64,000 bases of DNA from a virus, in the IMG/VR virus record IMGVR_UViG_3300032046_000014, positions 1 to 64,000 of that record. One strand, written 5' to 3'. Below the pieces are notes generated by a model, which ran no database searches, had not been told where the DNA came from, and was given only the letters and a program-made list of their open reading frames with translations. This document shows, piece after piece, positions 41,880-49,880 of the stretch; the first letter of the stretch is position 1, and every line of letters begins with the position of its first letter. A program made the translations under genes and the position numbers.

Positions 41880-42887
41880 TTACCAGATGATTTCAAGGTT
41901 TGCGTCTGTTTCTATGAAGTCGTAGTGGCAGAAGATCGTGTGGGTGTCGCTGCCTGCGAATAGGAGCCCCGCGAATTTCTTGTCCGTTTGGGTGATGATG
42001 GCGCTGCTGCTGTCGCCGCCTGCGCTGAATCCTGTTTTCTGGATGAGGCCACAGGGGCCGAATATGGCTGCTCCGCTTGAATAGCCAACTTCACCGTACC
42101 AAGCGTCGTCGATGAGCAGGCCGTCAGTTGTAAAACAAGTTGTGCGACCGGACTTCATTACCATCTCGCCAACTTTGCCCCGGCGTTTGCCCGTGATTGC
42201 ACCTATGCCAATGATCTCGAGAAGGATATCCGATGGATCGACTGAGACGACACCGACGTCCACGCGGTTAAGCGGCTTCTTCGTGCCGAACAAGCATCTG
42301 CGTGCAAACTTTATAGGCACAAATCTTTTAAGAATGCCCAGAAAACTTGGCAAGCCATCGTATGGTGAAGGTTGCATGTAAGAGGCTCCGAAGGGCAATC
42401 GGTTTTCATTGGCAGTACAGTGATTGTTAGCTATGATTACAAGTTTGCCGTCTACTTTGTCTTTGGCAAACCAGCCGAGCGTACATGCAGTGCCTCCATT
42501 ATAGATTGCTGAGCAGCCGGCGGATGCTGGCCGTTGCTTGGCCTTCTTAGCCGCTTCCAGTGCCATCTTACCAGGGTCTCCCTCTTCTTTCTTAATTCGA
42601 CCTTGTGAATCAAGCTTAACAGGTTTTGGCCATGGTGGTGCTGTTGGGCGATGCATCTCCACAACATCAGTCTCCACACTTTCTTGGTCATTCAGTTTGA
42701 GGGATAGCGGAATCAGCTGCTTTGGTTTCAGTTTCTGAGTGTCTATCTTTTGAATTACATAGACTCTGAAGACTCGTGTTCCTGGAACTTCTTTTCCGTC
42801 CTGTATTCTCGGTCGCAGTTCACCGCTGTAGCCGATGACGTTGGGTAGATGCTGAACTTGTTTCCAGAGTTTCGTCATATCGGTCAT
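41880..42887 (-). CDS. trypsin-like serine protease
   Basis: A 335-residue protein with a chymotrypsin-fold triad: H156 in IIANNHCTAN, D210 in RVDVGVV, and S293 in FSAGGDSSSAI. GDSSS replaces the usual GDSGG. An N-terminal part of about 115 residues (with RVFRVYVIQKIDTQKLKPKQ) and a Pro-rich linker may be a pro-region. No signal peptide is seen, so it may act in the virion or the cytoplasm. Such chymotrypsin-like proteins occur in archaeal genomes. It may mature virion proteins or cut host proteins. Confidence 0.75.
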   Translation of the reverse strand: MTDMTKLWKQVQHLPNVIGYSGELRPRIQDGKEVPGTRVFRVYVIQKIDTQKLKPKQLIPLSLKLNDQESVETDVVEMHRPTAPPWPKPVKLDSQGRIKKEEGDPGKMALEAAKKAKQRPASAGCSAIYNGGTACTLGWFAKDKVDGKLVIIANNHCTANENRLPFGASYMQPSPYDGLPSFLGILKRFVPIKFARRCLFGTKKPLNRVDVGVVSVDPSDILLEIIGIGAITGKRRGKVGEMVMKSGRTTCFTTDGLLIDDAWYGEVGYSSGAAIFGPCGLIQKTGFSAGGDSSSAIITQTDKKFAGLLFAGSDTHTIFCHYDFIETDANLEIIW

Positions 42888-42932
42888 GTTTTGATTCTTC
42901 CTTTCAGCCTAAAAGTTTTCTCATTTAGCACT

Positions 42933-43136
42933 TTATTCATTGACTTCCCTAGCGAGAATTCTTGGAGTTTCAGGCAGAAAATGGTACGTGAAATCATTGC
43001 CATCAATCGTTAGTCTCCAGCGAGTTCGCCGTTTGATCTCTCTTTCCTTGGCCGGTTTCTTCGGGACCAGAATGTAGAGACTGGCGTTGATTTCTTTTGT
43101 GTCGCCTACTGCCACTGTTTTTCCATTATTACTCAT
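42933..43136 (-). CDS. small hypothetical protein
   Basis: A 67-residue protein with a beta start (KEINASLYILVPKK) and RWRLTIDGNDFTYHFLPETP. A TATA-like AGATATATACG lies about 36 nt before its ATG (centre near 43172), so it may be separately transcribed. Function unknown. Confidence 0.5.
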   Translation of the reverse strand: MSNNGKTVAVGDTKEINASLYILVPKKPAKEREIKRRTRWRLTIDGNDFTYHFLPETPRILAREVNE

Positions 43137-43218
43137 GAGCTTTCACCGAAATCTCAATACAAAACACGTATATATCTTTTGGCAGAACGCGCGCGGCACG
43201 CTAAAAATAAAGAGAAAA

Positions 43219-44175
43219 TTAGCCGCCTGTCCGACTTTTCAGGGCTGCCCAAGCGCGACTGTTGCTACTGGGAGTCTTGTTCTTTGCTTGAACTCTGACT
43301 TTTTCAAATTCTCCGGTGAATGATGCTATGGTGCCCATGTTGTCAGGGTCGCTGACTGTGATATCAACGTCGACCTGGTTCGGTATCCCTACCCATACGT
43401 TCGGACGGTCTCTGGTGGCTGCTTGGATTCTGTAGGTTATGTCGTTAGGGGCTCCTGCAGCAATTGCTATGCTGTGACTGAAATAGCCAATCACATCCTG
43501 CTCCATGATCGTCGCGTAATTGTCAGTTGTTGGACGTGATGCTGGGCTACATGACTTCTGGATGACGAAGTTGTTGATGCGCTCCACCGTGTACGTCGGT
43601 GCTGTGATCCAAAAGCTACATGAAAGATTCGCATTTTGGGTGATGCCAAATTTGCAGCTGAGATTTGCAAATCGGGCAACTCCGAATTTAATGCTTAAAT
43701 TCTTAGAGCTGCTCTTCCGAACAGTGATGCTTGAGCTCAGTGCTTTGGTTGCCGATTTTCGAATGGTGAGGCTTGAAGATAGGGCCTTAGTGCCTGCTCC
43801 TCGAACAGTAATATTCGAATGCAACGGTGTACTGGCTGACCTTTGGATCGTAAAACTGGATGAAAGGATTTTTGAGCTCCTCTTCTGAATGGTGATGCTG
43901 GAAGAAAGGGACTTGATCCCTTGGCTTGTGAAGCTACATGAAAGATCTGCTGAATCAGCATTTCTGATGGTGATACTATTGCTGAGAGCTTTCATGGATG
44001 TTTTCCGAAGTGTGATGCTTGAAGAAAGAGATATGACTGCTTGGCTTGTGAAGCTGCTTGAAACATTTGCTGAACCAATATTCCGAACGGTAATGCTGCT
44101 GCTCAGGTTTTTCAGAGAAGCTTTCCGTATTGTGAAACTGATGGATTCTCCGTCTACAGAGTCATATTCTACCAT
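43219..44175 (-). CDS. third 14-residue repeat protein with C-terminal beta domain
   Basis: A 318-residue protein. Residues about 10-180 are a dozen units of the same 14-residue repeat (for example KALSSSLTIRKSATKALSSS). Residues about 190-318 form a beta domain (NNFVIQKSC, NDITYRIQAATRDRPNVWVG, VDVDITVSDPDNMG). It is the last gene of the head block, directly after capsid-decoration-type genes, so it could form a head fibre. The unit sequence links this head-region protein with the two tail-region fibres. Confidence 0.7.
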   Translation of the reverse strand: MVEYDSVDGESISFTIRKASLKNLSSSITVRNIGSANVSSSFTSQAVISLSSSITLRKTSMKALSNSITIRNADSADLSCSFTSQGIKSLSSSITIQKRSSKILSSSFTIQRSASTPLHSNITVRGAGTKALSSSLTIRKSATKALSSSITVRKSSSKNLSIKFGVARFANLSCKFGITQNANLSCSFWITAPTYTVERINNFVIQKSCSPASRPTTDNYATIMEQDVIGYFSHSIAIAAGAPNDITYRIQAATRDRPNVWVGIPNQVDVDITVSDPDNMGTIASFTGEFEKVRVQAKNKTPSSNSRAWAALKSRTGG

Positions 44176-44256
44176 TTGTTCAGCCTCGATTTTTCCATAG
44201 CTCGGAATGTCTGCCCGAAAAAAACTTGGGAAAGGTAGTGACCTCTAATTGGAACA

Positions 44257-44502
44257 CTAATCCTTTGGCTTTTCAGGCCAAACAGGTCTATCATTCACTA
44301 CCTTAAAGGGTACATCGCTTTGTGGTTGGACTGGAGAATTGCCGTAACACAGCACGACTGCGCCGGGCGGTAGCATCGGATTTTTGGCTGGTTCGATTCC
44401 TGGTTCGCCGAAAGCTTTCCGTTCGCCTTTGGGCAATGGTTTCATGCCGATTGTTTTGGTCGGATTTCCGAAGAACAGTCTCTTCATGTTTGATTCTGCC
44501 AT
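44257..44502 (-). CDS. small Pro-rich hypothetical protein
   Basis: About 81 residues from ATG 44502 (a GTG at 44511 overlaps the upstream gene). Pro and Lys rich (EPGIEPAKNPMLPPGAVVL), likely extended or disordered. It lies between a decoration-type gene and the head-fibre gene. It may be a minor virion protein. Confidence 0.45.
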   Translation of the reverse strand: MAESNMKRLFFGNPTKTIGMKPLPKGERKAFGEPGIEPAKNPMLPPGAVVLCYGNSPVQPQSDVPFKVVNDRPVWPEKPKD

Positions 44503-44503
44503 G

Positions 44504-44842
44504 TTATTCACCGACCACTACGAATGGGATTTCAAGCGCGCTGACATCAACTTTGTCTGAAACTTGAGAGTTAACGTCCGAGTACATCTTCAGCTTTTTG
44601 TTTGCATGATCATACAGATTGTAGTAGGTTCCTGTGTTGTCTAGTTGGCAGATGAGTCGATAGTTTTCCAGCGGAAAATATTTTGTGAGTGCTGCTAGGT
44701 TGCAGAGGATACCGCCTGTCTTGTAGTATTTCGGTTTGAATATTCCTCGGATGAGCGTTTGTGATCGTCCGGTGGTTCGCTCTGTGATTTCACATTCGAA
44801 CGCTGCATCGTCTAGGGTGGTGACTGGTATGCCGCCTGCCAC
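44504..44842 (-). CDS. capsid decoration-type protein, paralogue 2
   Basis: A 112-residue protein clearly related to the next gene (TLIRGIFKPKYYKTGGILCN/LAALTKYFP against IRGTIKASASY...LCNLANYFP, and YDHANKKLKMYS against YDHTNKKLKVYT). It follows the MCP closely, where decoration proteins are usual. The frame is open upstream of the GTG to 44881, coding TDASKAISSSFSV, one unit of the fibre repeat, but no usual start codon is there. See findings. Confidence 0.6.
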   Translation of the reverse strand: MAGGIPVTTLDDAAFECEITERTTGRSQTLIRGIFKPKYYKTGGILCNLAALTKYFPLENYRLICQLDNTGTYYNLYDHANKKLKMYSDVNSQVSDKVDVSALEIPFVVVGE

Positions 44843-44889
44843 TGAAAATGAGCTGCTTATGGCTTTTGATGCGTCAGTCGCCGTTTAAG

Positions 44890-45237
44890 TCACTCTCCGA
44901 CAGCTATGAAGCCGAAGATTCCGTTCACAGACTGGTCGCCGGTTGCTTCCGCACCTAATCCAGTGTAGACTTTGAGTTTCTTGTTCGTGTGATCGTAGAC
45001 GCCAAGTCGGTTGCCCGTGTTGGACAACGGGTTCAGGATAACGCGGTACTTGACGGTTTGGTCAAAGCCGGAGCGTGGAAAATAGTTGGCAAGATTGCAA
45101 AGATCGCCGTTGCTTGCATATGAAGCTGAAGCTTTGATGGTGCCTCTGATGATCCTTTGGCCTCTCTGTTGGGCTCTTCCACCGGATACTTCTGATACGA
45201 AAGCAGTTGTATCCAGTGTTACCATGCAAGTTCCCAT
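44890..45237 (-). CDS. capsid decoration-type protein, paralogue 1
   Basis: A 115-residue beta-rich protein immediately downstream of the MCP gene (10-nt gap). Its alternating strands (VKYRVILNPLSNTGNRLGVY, KKLKVYTGLGAEAT, IFGFIAVGE) fit a small beta-barrel capsid decoration protein. A paralogue follows at 44504-44842. Position and plan are the basis; no direct family name is claimed. Confidence 0.6.
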   Translation of the reverse strand: MGTCMVTLDTTAFVSEVSGGRAQQRGQRIIRGTIKASASYASNGDLCNLANYFPRSGFDQTVKYRVILNPLSNTGNRLGVYDHTNKKLKVYTGLGAEATGDQSVNGIFGFIAVGE

Positions 45238-45246
45238 GCTAATCGA

Positions 45247-46461
45247 CTACTCCTTCAAGTCTCTTATTTTGCCTTGGACATTGAAACGAGTGCAGATTAT
45301 GTCTCCCATGGTCCTGTACAGGCCCTTGTCTCCGATGAAGTTGATTGCGAATGGGTTGCCGGTGCTGATGCCTGCCTCGAAGTATTGTGTTGGTTTTGCG
45401 ACTTTGAAGAGCAAGTAGTCTGTGTCTAGGAAGTAGAGTCTGCTGAGTCCAGCTGGCGTTGCGCTTGGTTGGTCTTGCAGGTTGTTCTTGGTCGGAAGTA
45501 TGGGTACTCCGTTGTAGGTTGCAACGATGAATCCGGCTGCGATGCCTTCAATTCCTCTGACTCCGCCGTAGGTTGGGACAACAGTCTTGTATTCGACGAA
45601 TCTCTGTTGCGCCTGGAGCAGTCTCTGGACTGCTTTGAGTGTGTCGTATCCGGTTTGGATTATCTTGGGGGTTCCGCCTGCCTTCCAGATCTGTCGGAAT
45701 ATATCGTCCAAAAGGTCTAGTGTGAGGCTTCTCAGGCTGCCTTTGGTTGCGTGGTAGCTGATGATGGCGTCTGCCCAGCTGTAGTTTGTGGCGTCTGACC
45801 TGTCTATTGTGGTTCCGTTCACGTACACGTCGTTGCTGACTACGTCTGGTGTGGTGGAGCCATCGGCCATGAAGCAGGTTCCATCTGATTCAACTTTTGC
45901 TGAAACAAGTCTGTCAATTGTTTGGATGTCATTGCCTTCTTGGACTGCTGTAGAGGCAACTCCTTCAGCGTTGAGCATGATGTTGATGTGTTCTGCGTGG
46001 TGCAGGCCCATGTATTCTCTCATCTGGCGCATGACATCGCCGAGTGAGTCGTCGATTCCACCCAAGTATTGTATCATTTCAGCTACGTTGAACGTGTGGC
46101 CCACGATTTTTGGTTTGCTGTAGAGCTGTTTCCATGTTGGCTTTGTCGTGTCTGGCAATGCAGATCCTTCAGCAAGCCCGCCTGGAGCTACTGTGTATGA
46201 CCCAACGGGTGGCACTGGAGCTCTTGCGGTTAGGACACGGAAGCCACTGTGGTCCCATACTGCTTTGGGCAGAAAAGCAAAAGTGTTGGCTTCAAGGTTG
46301 AGTTGTGACCATACTTTAGCGCCGTAGATTGGATTATAGATTCCGCCTTGCGTGGTTAGGATTGGTGCGTCTGCCTTCATTACGTCGGCTACGCCGAGAC
46401 CGTAGTAGTATCGTTCCATATCTTCGAGGGTTTTGATTTCAAATATGCTTCTTCCTGACAT
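45247..46461 (-). CDS. major capsid protein (HK97 fold)
   Basis: A 404-residue protein with the plan of HK97-type capsid proteins: N-terminal helical part (IFEIKTLEDMERYYYGL), then an A-domain/P-domain mix with IIQTGYDTLKAVQRLLQAQQ and VATYNGVPILPTKNNL, and the C-terminal strand NFIGDKGLYRTMGDI. It follows the protease/scaffold gene (2-nt gap) and precedes decoration proteins. The order portal - protease - MCP is that of all such viruses. Confidence 0.85.
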   Translation of the reverse strand: MSGRSIFEIKTLEDMERYYYGLGVADVMKADAPILTTQGGIYNPIYGAKVWSQLNLEANTFAFLPKAVWDHSGFRVLTARAPVPPVGSYTVAPGGLAEGSALPDTTKPTWKQLYSKPKIVGHTFNVAEMIQYLGGIDDSLGDVMRQMREYMGLHHAEHINIMLNAEGVASTAVQEGNDIQTIDRLVSAKVESDGTCFMADGSTTPDVVSNDVYVNGTTIDRSDATNYSWADAIISYHATKGSLRSLTLDLLDDIFRQIWKAGGTPKIIQTGYDTLKAVQRLLQAQQRFVEYKTVVPTYGGVRGIEGIAAGFIVATYNGVPILPTKNNLQDQPSATPAGLSRLYFLDTDYLLFKVAKPTQYFEAGISTGNPFAINFIGDKGLYRTMGDIICTRFNVQGKIRDLKE

Positions 46462-46463
46462 GC

Positions 46464-47336
46464 TTATGCACTCTCCCGTAAGCGCGCTGCGCGCTGTTGA
46501 TCACTCATGTCATGGACTTTAGTCCATGGCAGCTCATGCAATGTCTGCAAGGTCAATGGTTGGCCGGGTGCAGCTGCACCTGGAGTTCCGGGCGTTTCCG
46601 GTGCGTTGTCGCCTGTGAATGCAGACTTTCTAACTGTTGCGCTTTGGCTCTTCAGAATATCAGCGGTTTTCTTGGCGATGCCATCAACATCGACGGCAGT
46701 GGCGCTCTTCTGTAAGGTTGCTACTGCTTTCGTTAGTTCAGCAACGGCTTTTCCGATGTCTGCGATTCTTTGAGAATCGCTCTTTTTGCGATGTTCCTCA
46801 ATGTATCGTTTCAAGCCTGGAGGCATTTTGCCTTTTGCTTCAAGTCCCTCGAGAGTGGAGATGACTTCTGGGTCGTTGAGCATTTTCTCGTCTTCAGGAG
46901 GATATGGTAATTTGGTTTTGTCCTTGCCAGCAGCATCCTTAGCATCCTCGTCTTCTTCGTCCTCTTCCTCTCCTGGTTTCGCAGCAGCCTTTGCGGCGCC
47001 TTCTTTCTCGCCTGGCGGTGGATATTTGCCTGCCTTACAGCCAGCATCTTTGACTGCACCTTCCTTCGCTGCACCCTCTTTCTCGGGTTTCTCTTCATCC
47101 TCTGGTTTTGCAGCTTCTTTCTCTGGCTTTTCCTCTTCACCTGGCTTTACTTCAGCTTTGACTGCTCCCTCTTTTCCTTCAGAGGGCAGCATTGCTTCGA
47201 GCTCCTTGATTTTGGAGCGCATGGTCGCTATGTTCGGTCCCGTTGCAGAAGTTCCTGTTACTCCGCCTGTGTTTGGTCCTGTTCCAGTTCCTACGATTCC
47301 TGGTGTTCCAATTGTTTTTTCTACTTTGTCGGACAT
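46464..47336 (-). CDS. candidate internal scaffold protein (in-frame start)
   Basis: Residues 379-668 of the protease gene form an Ala/Glu/Lys/Pro-rich region with a helical C-terminal part (IGKAVAELTKAVATLQKSA), which looks like a capsid scaffold. The in-frame ATG at 47336 has TGAGGA before it and a late-type TATA motif about 40 nt upstream at 47369-47387. A separate short product, like lambda Nu3 within C, is a reasonable inference. Confidence 0.5.
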   Translation of the reverse strand: MSDKVEKTIGTPGIVGTGTGPNTGGVTGTSATGPNIATMRSKIKELEAMLPSEGKEGAVKAEVKPGEEEKPEKEAAKPEDEEKPEKEGAAKEGAVKDAGCKAGKYPPPGEKEGAAKAAAKPGEEEDEEDEDAKDAAGKDKTKLPYPPEDEKMLNDPEVISTLEGLEAKGKMPPGLKRYIEEHRKKSDSQRIADIGKAVAELTKAVATLQKSATAVDVDGIAKKTADILKSQSATVRKSAFTGDNAPETPGTPGAAAPGQPLTLQTLHELPWTKVHDMSDQQRAARLRESA

Positions 47337-48470
47337 TTTTGAGTCCTCAGTGGTTGATGTTCGACCTTCTATGTTTTTAAGTGTTATGTTTGACTGAGCG
47401 CTAGACGGTTCGCCTGACTGTGACGTTTCTGCCTTTATCATGTCAACCCTACCGAGACTATCGCAAGGCACGAGTGCAAGATCAAATAGGGGCCTATAAG
47501 CATCATGAGGCCCTCCTTCGTCGCCGAAGATGAATTCAAGTTTGTCCCAGAGCTCATTAGGCAATGCTTTGAGGATTCGTGTCTCAATATGTCTCCGCAT
47601 AGGATTGTCAGTATCCATTTTTATGAGCAAGTCAAAGTCGTTGCCTTCTCCTTTCTCCACACTGCTTCCGACTTGGCACACGAATTCTTTGCGGATGATG
47701 AGGCTTTTGCCCATGAGGTTCGGCAGAAAAGACAGCTCCTTCACGAGTTTCTCGCTGTTCTTCAGTTCTGCGCTTTTCTGCAGGAACATTTCTTCCGTGA
47801 TGAGCCCATGGTCCAAGTAACTTTTGAGAACCTGGAACCCGCTCTCCGTGTTCTTGCCACGCTTGCAAACCGTAATCTCGTAAAGTTCAAGATCATCAAT
47901 CTTCCAGAACGCGCCCGAACGTGCCTGCGCTACAAGAGTTTTTCCGCCGAGAGCCCGTCCGCCAATGCTGAAAGCGTTAAGTTCGCCCTTGTTAGCCATT
48001 TCCCAGACTTTGTCAGCGATTTCTATATCATCGCGTAATTCAGCGACCACATAGAGGCCCTTATCGTCGACGTGGCTCCAGTATTTCTTGCCTTCTGAAT
48101 CTTCAACGGTTTCTTTGAGAAGGATTTTGCCGATGGTAATGTTGCTGTGTTCCAGGTTGATGTTAGCGTATTTTTCGCCGGCTGCCTTCATTCTGTCCCA
48201 TGCTTTCTGCAAGGCGGGGATGGTGACAAGTTCGTTTTGTTTGTCGATAACTTCGACACTGGCGTAACCGTGGATGATTCTGCGTTTGCCGTCTTTCAGA
48301 AGTAATCCTGCGGCTGGAATATCGAATCGTATGTAGGCGGGGACGGGGGAGTCAACAAGCTCTTTCAGCAGAAGTTCGGTGATGGGATGTTCAAGGACCT
48401 GGCGTGCCATTGGGTCTCCGGCTAATGCGCTTTTCTCAAGCTCAGCCAAAAGTGTTGCAGCATTTGGCAT
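46464..48470 (-). CDS. HK97-type prohead protease with nucleotidyltransferase and scaffold domains
   Basis: A 668-residue protein. Residues 45-210 are a prohead protease: RIIHGYASVEV, catalytic His in INLEHSN (H108), Ser in FSIGGRAL (S168), and YEIT (E198). Residues about 245-345 have a polymerase-beta-like nucleotidyltransferase pattern: CQVGSSVEKGEGNDFDLLIK (GS and DxD) and a third Asp in LFDLALV. Residues 379-668 are scaffold-like. The nucleotidyltransferase insert is not usual in this family. A late promoter lies just upstream. Confidence 0.8.
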   Translation of the reverse strand: MPNAATLLAELEKSALAGDPMARQVLEHPITELLLKELVDSPVPAYIRFDIPAAGLLLKDGKRRIIHGYASVEVIDKQNELVTIPALQKAWDRMKAAGEKYANINLEHSNITIGKILLKETVEDSEGKKYWSHVDDKGLYVVAELRDDIEIADKVWEMANKGELNAFSIGGRALGGKTLVAQARSGAFWKIDDLELYEITVCKRGKNTESGFQVLKSYLDHGLITEEMFLQKSAELKNSEKLVKELSFLPNLMGKSLIIRKEFVCQVGSSVEKGEGNDFDLLIKMDTDNPMRRHIETRILKALPNELWDKLEFIFGDEGGPHDAYRPLFDLALVPCDSLGRVDMIKAETSQSGEPSSAQSNITLKNIEGRTSTTEDSKMSDKVEKTIGTPGIVGTGTGPNTGGVTGTSATGPNIATMRSKIKELEAMLPSEGKEGAVKAEVKPGEEEKPEKEAAKPEDEEKPEKEGAAKEGAVKDAGCKAGKYPPPGEKEGAAKAAAKPGEEEDEEDEDAKDAAGKDKTKLPYPPEDEKMLNDPEVISTLEGLEAKGKMPPGLKRYIEEHRKKSDSQRIADIGKAVAELTKAVATLQKSATAVDVDGIAKKTADILKSQSATVRKSAFTGDNAPETPGTPGAAAPGQPLTLQTLHELPWTKVHDMSDQQRAARLRESA
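47369..47387 (-). promoter_or_regulatory. internal late-type TATA motif for the scaffold
   Basis: On the - strand it has CATAACACTTAAAAACATAG, the shared late motif, inside the protease coding sequence and 40 nt before the in-frame ATG at 47336. The codons here (NITLKN) could encode other bases, so the match may reflect selection for a promoter. Confidence 0.45.
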
Positions 48471-48499
48471 AATACATACCTGTTCTAGCGTGCAGTTGA

Positions 48500-48526
48500 C
48501 TATATTTTTAACTGTTCTGTTGTAAC
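48500..48526 (-). promoter_or_regulatory. late promoter of the capsid genes
   Basis: 24/27 identical to 36901-36927: upstream part GTTACAACAGAACA and TATA part GTTAAAAATATAG on the - strand. It lies about 35 nt before the ATG at 48470. Confidence 0.6.
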
Positions 48527-48570
48527 GGCAACACTTTTTAGTCTCGCATTACCACTACAACAAGATAATC

Positions 48571-48981
48571 ATGAAAGATGTTATCGGCATATTAGTTTGC
48601 AACAGCCAGAAAGTGCTTGACCATAAATTGAAGGATGGTAAAAAGAGCGAACATTGCTATTGTTTTTGGAACATGACTCGTTTTCCTCGACGAATTCTCC
48701 AGCGCGTATTTCCTGAATCTATAGGTGCAGTTTCTGAAGCAGCAAAAGCGCCTGGCTTCGGATGGTATGCTGAAGATGATATAGGGGTTCCAGAGGATTT
48801 TGAGGTTCACCTTTACTTCGCAGTGAAGGGGCAAGTGCTGGGCTATTTTGTTTGTAAGGCAATGGGAGAACGGCATAGAACGCAGGAATTAAGATTTCAC
48901 AGTGAATCATGGACTCCGATAAAACCAGTAACTATCAAGCCGAGCCAGGGATTCCGATACTTCAAGCATGACTTAGACTAG
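48571..48981 (+). CDS. hypothetical protein
   Basis: A 136-residue soluble protein on the + strand, inserted in the - strand head block, with strands and helices (WYAEDDIGVPEDFEVHLYFA, VKGQVLGYFVCKAM) and a basic patch (NMTRFPRRILQRVFPE). Being a single gene in the opposite direction within a structural operon, it may be a later-acquired 'moron'. I recognise no family. Confidence 0.5.
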   Translation: MKDVIGILVCNSQKVLDHKLKDGKKSEHCYCFWNMTRFPRRILQRVFPESIGAVSEAAKAPGFGWYAEDDIGVPEDFEVHLYFAVKGQVLGYFVCKAMGERHRTQELRFHSESWTPIKPVTIKPSQGFRYFKHDLD

Positions 48982-49010
48982 CGCGCATTTAATGGTTATA
49001 ACAGCAAAGG

Positions 49011-49541
49011 GTGAAAAATACGGAACGTAAACTGAAATATCACTTGTTCCCTGAGCAAATCGTAAACTATGTTTGGCAAGGAAAGCAGTGTTCAGTACAA
49101 GGTATTCATAAAGCCCTAGATATGGAATATGATAAAGAACACAAAACTTGGCTCAGATTTGAACAAAAACCTGACGACAGAGGATACTTCTGGTGGGAGG
49201 AAGCTGATCTTATTGCGATAGTTAAAGGGCAGAGATCATTCTCATGTGACATTTGCCGAAAAACATTTTCGCCAAAGAGAGTAGGCTTTCTTTCTTCCCA
49301 AAGGATAGTCGAACCTGCTTACTATGTTGGGTTACTCGATATGGAGGGTTGTACTCCTCCACCTTGGGGATACACTACTAAAATCTGCTTAGACTGCGCT
49401 TCGGAAATCTTCAAGGATGCCATAGTTTACAAGTGTGATCCAGATTCGGACTGGTGGTGCGGATGGCATTCAGAAGCACCGAAAATAGATAGACCAAAAA
49501 TCAAGCTGATAGACGAATTATTCCCTTTTCTTTGCGGTTAA
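49011..49541 (+). CDS. hypothetical zinc-binding protein
   Basis: A 176-residue protein starting with GTG 30 nt after the previous gene. CDICRKTF, later CLDC, CDPDSDWWCGW give a likely zinc site. N-terminal helix-strand unit (KYHLFPEQIVNYVWQGKQCS). With 48571-48981 it forms a two-gene + strand cassette. Role unknown; anti-host functions are typical of such cassettes. Confidence 0.5.
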   Translation: MKNTERKLKYHLFPEQIVNYVWQGKQCSVQGIHKALDMEYDKEHKTWLRFEQKPDDRGYFWWEEADLIAIVKGQRSFSCDICRKTFSPKRVGFLSSQRIVEPAYYVGLLDMEGCTPPPWGYTTKICLDCASEIFKDAIVYKCDPDSDWWCGWHSEAPKIDRPKIKLIDELFPFLCG

Positions 49542-49592
49542 CTTAGTTTGTGCGAAAAGGATGAAAAGAATAGCGCGCGTATGAGGTATATT

Positions 49593-49880
49593 TCAATTCC
49601 GCAGAGATAGGAGCTGCTGGCGCACCGCCTTATTCCATCTGAGCTGCATAACGGCTCTGATGCTGATTTTCTGCATCTTAGAATTGCCACAGATAGGACA
49701 TTTGTTTCCCCGACCAGTTTTATGGAAAAGAAATGGTATGGCATGACCCTTTTTTGAACTGTCCTCACAAGTACAGCATTTATAGACTGACAGTTTGTCT
49801 TGCATTCGCCGACCTAGAAACTCCGTGGTTTTCGGCGTTTCCCTCTCCATTCCTAAAAACTTCTTCAAACTCATCTTCAT
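49593..49880 (-). CDS. small zinc-ribbon protein
   Basis: A 95-residue protein with CCTCEDSS and CPICGNSK, and a basic N-terminus (MSLKKFLGMERETPK). It overlaps the end of the giant fusion gene by 4 nt, so it is part of the head operon. Perhaps an accessory of that protein. Confidence 0.55.
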   Translation of the reverse strand: MKMSLKKFLGMERETPKTTEFLGRRMQDKLSVYKCCTCEDSSKKGHAIPFLFHKTGRGNKCPICGNSKMQKISIRAVMQLRWNKAVRQQLLSLRN

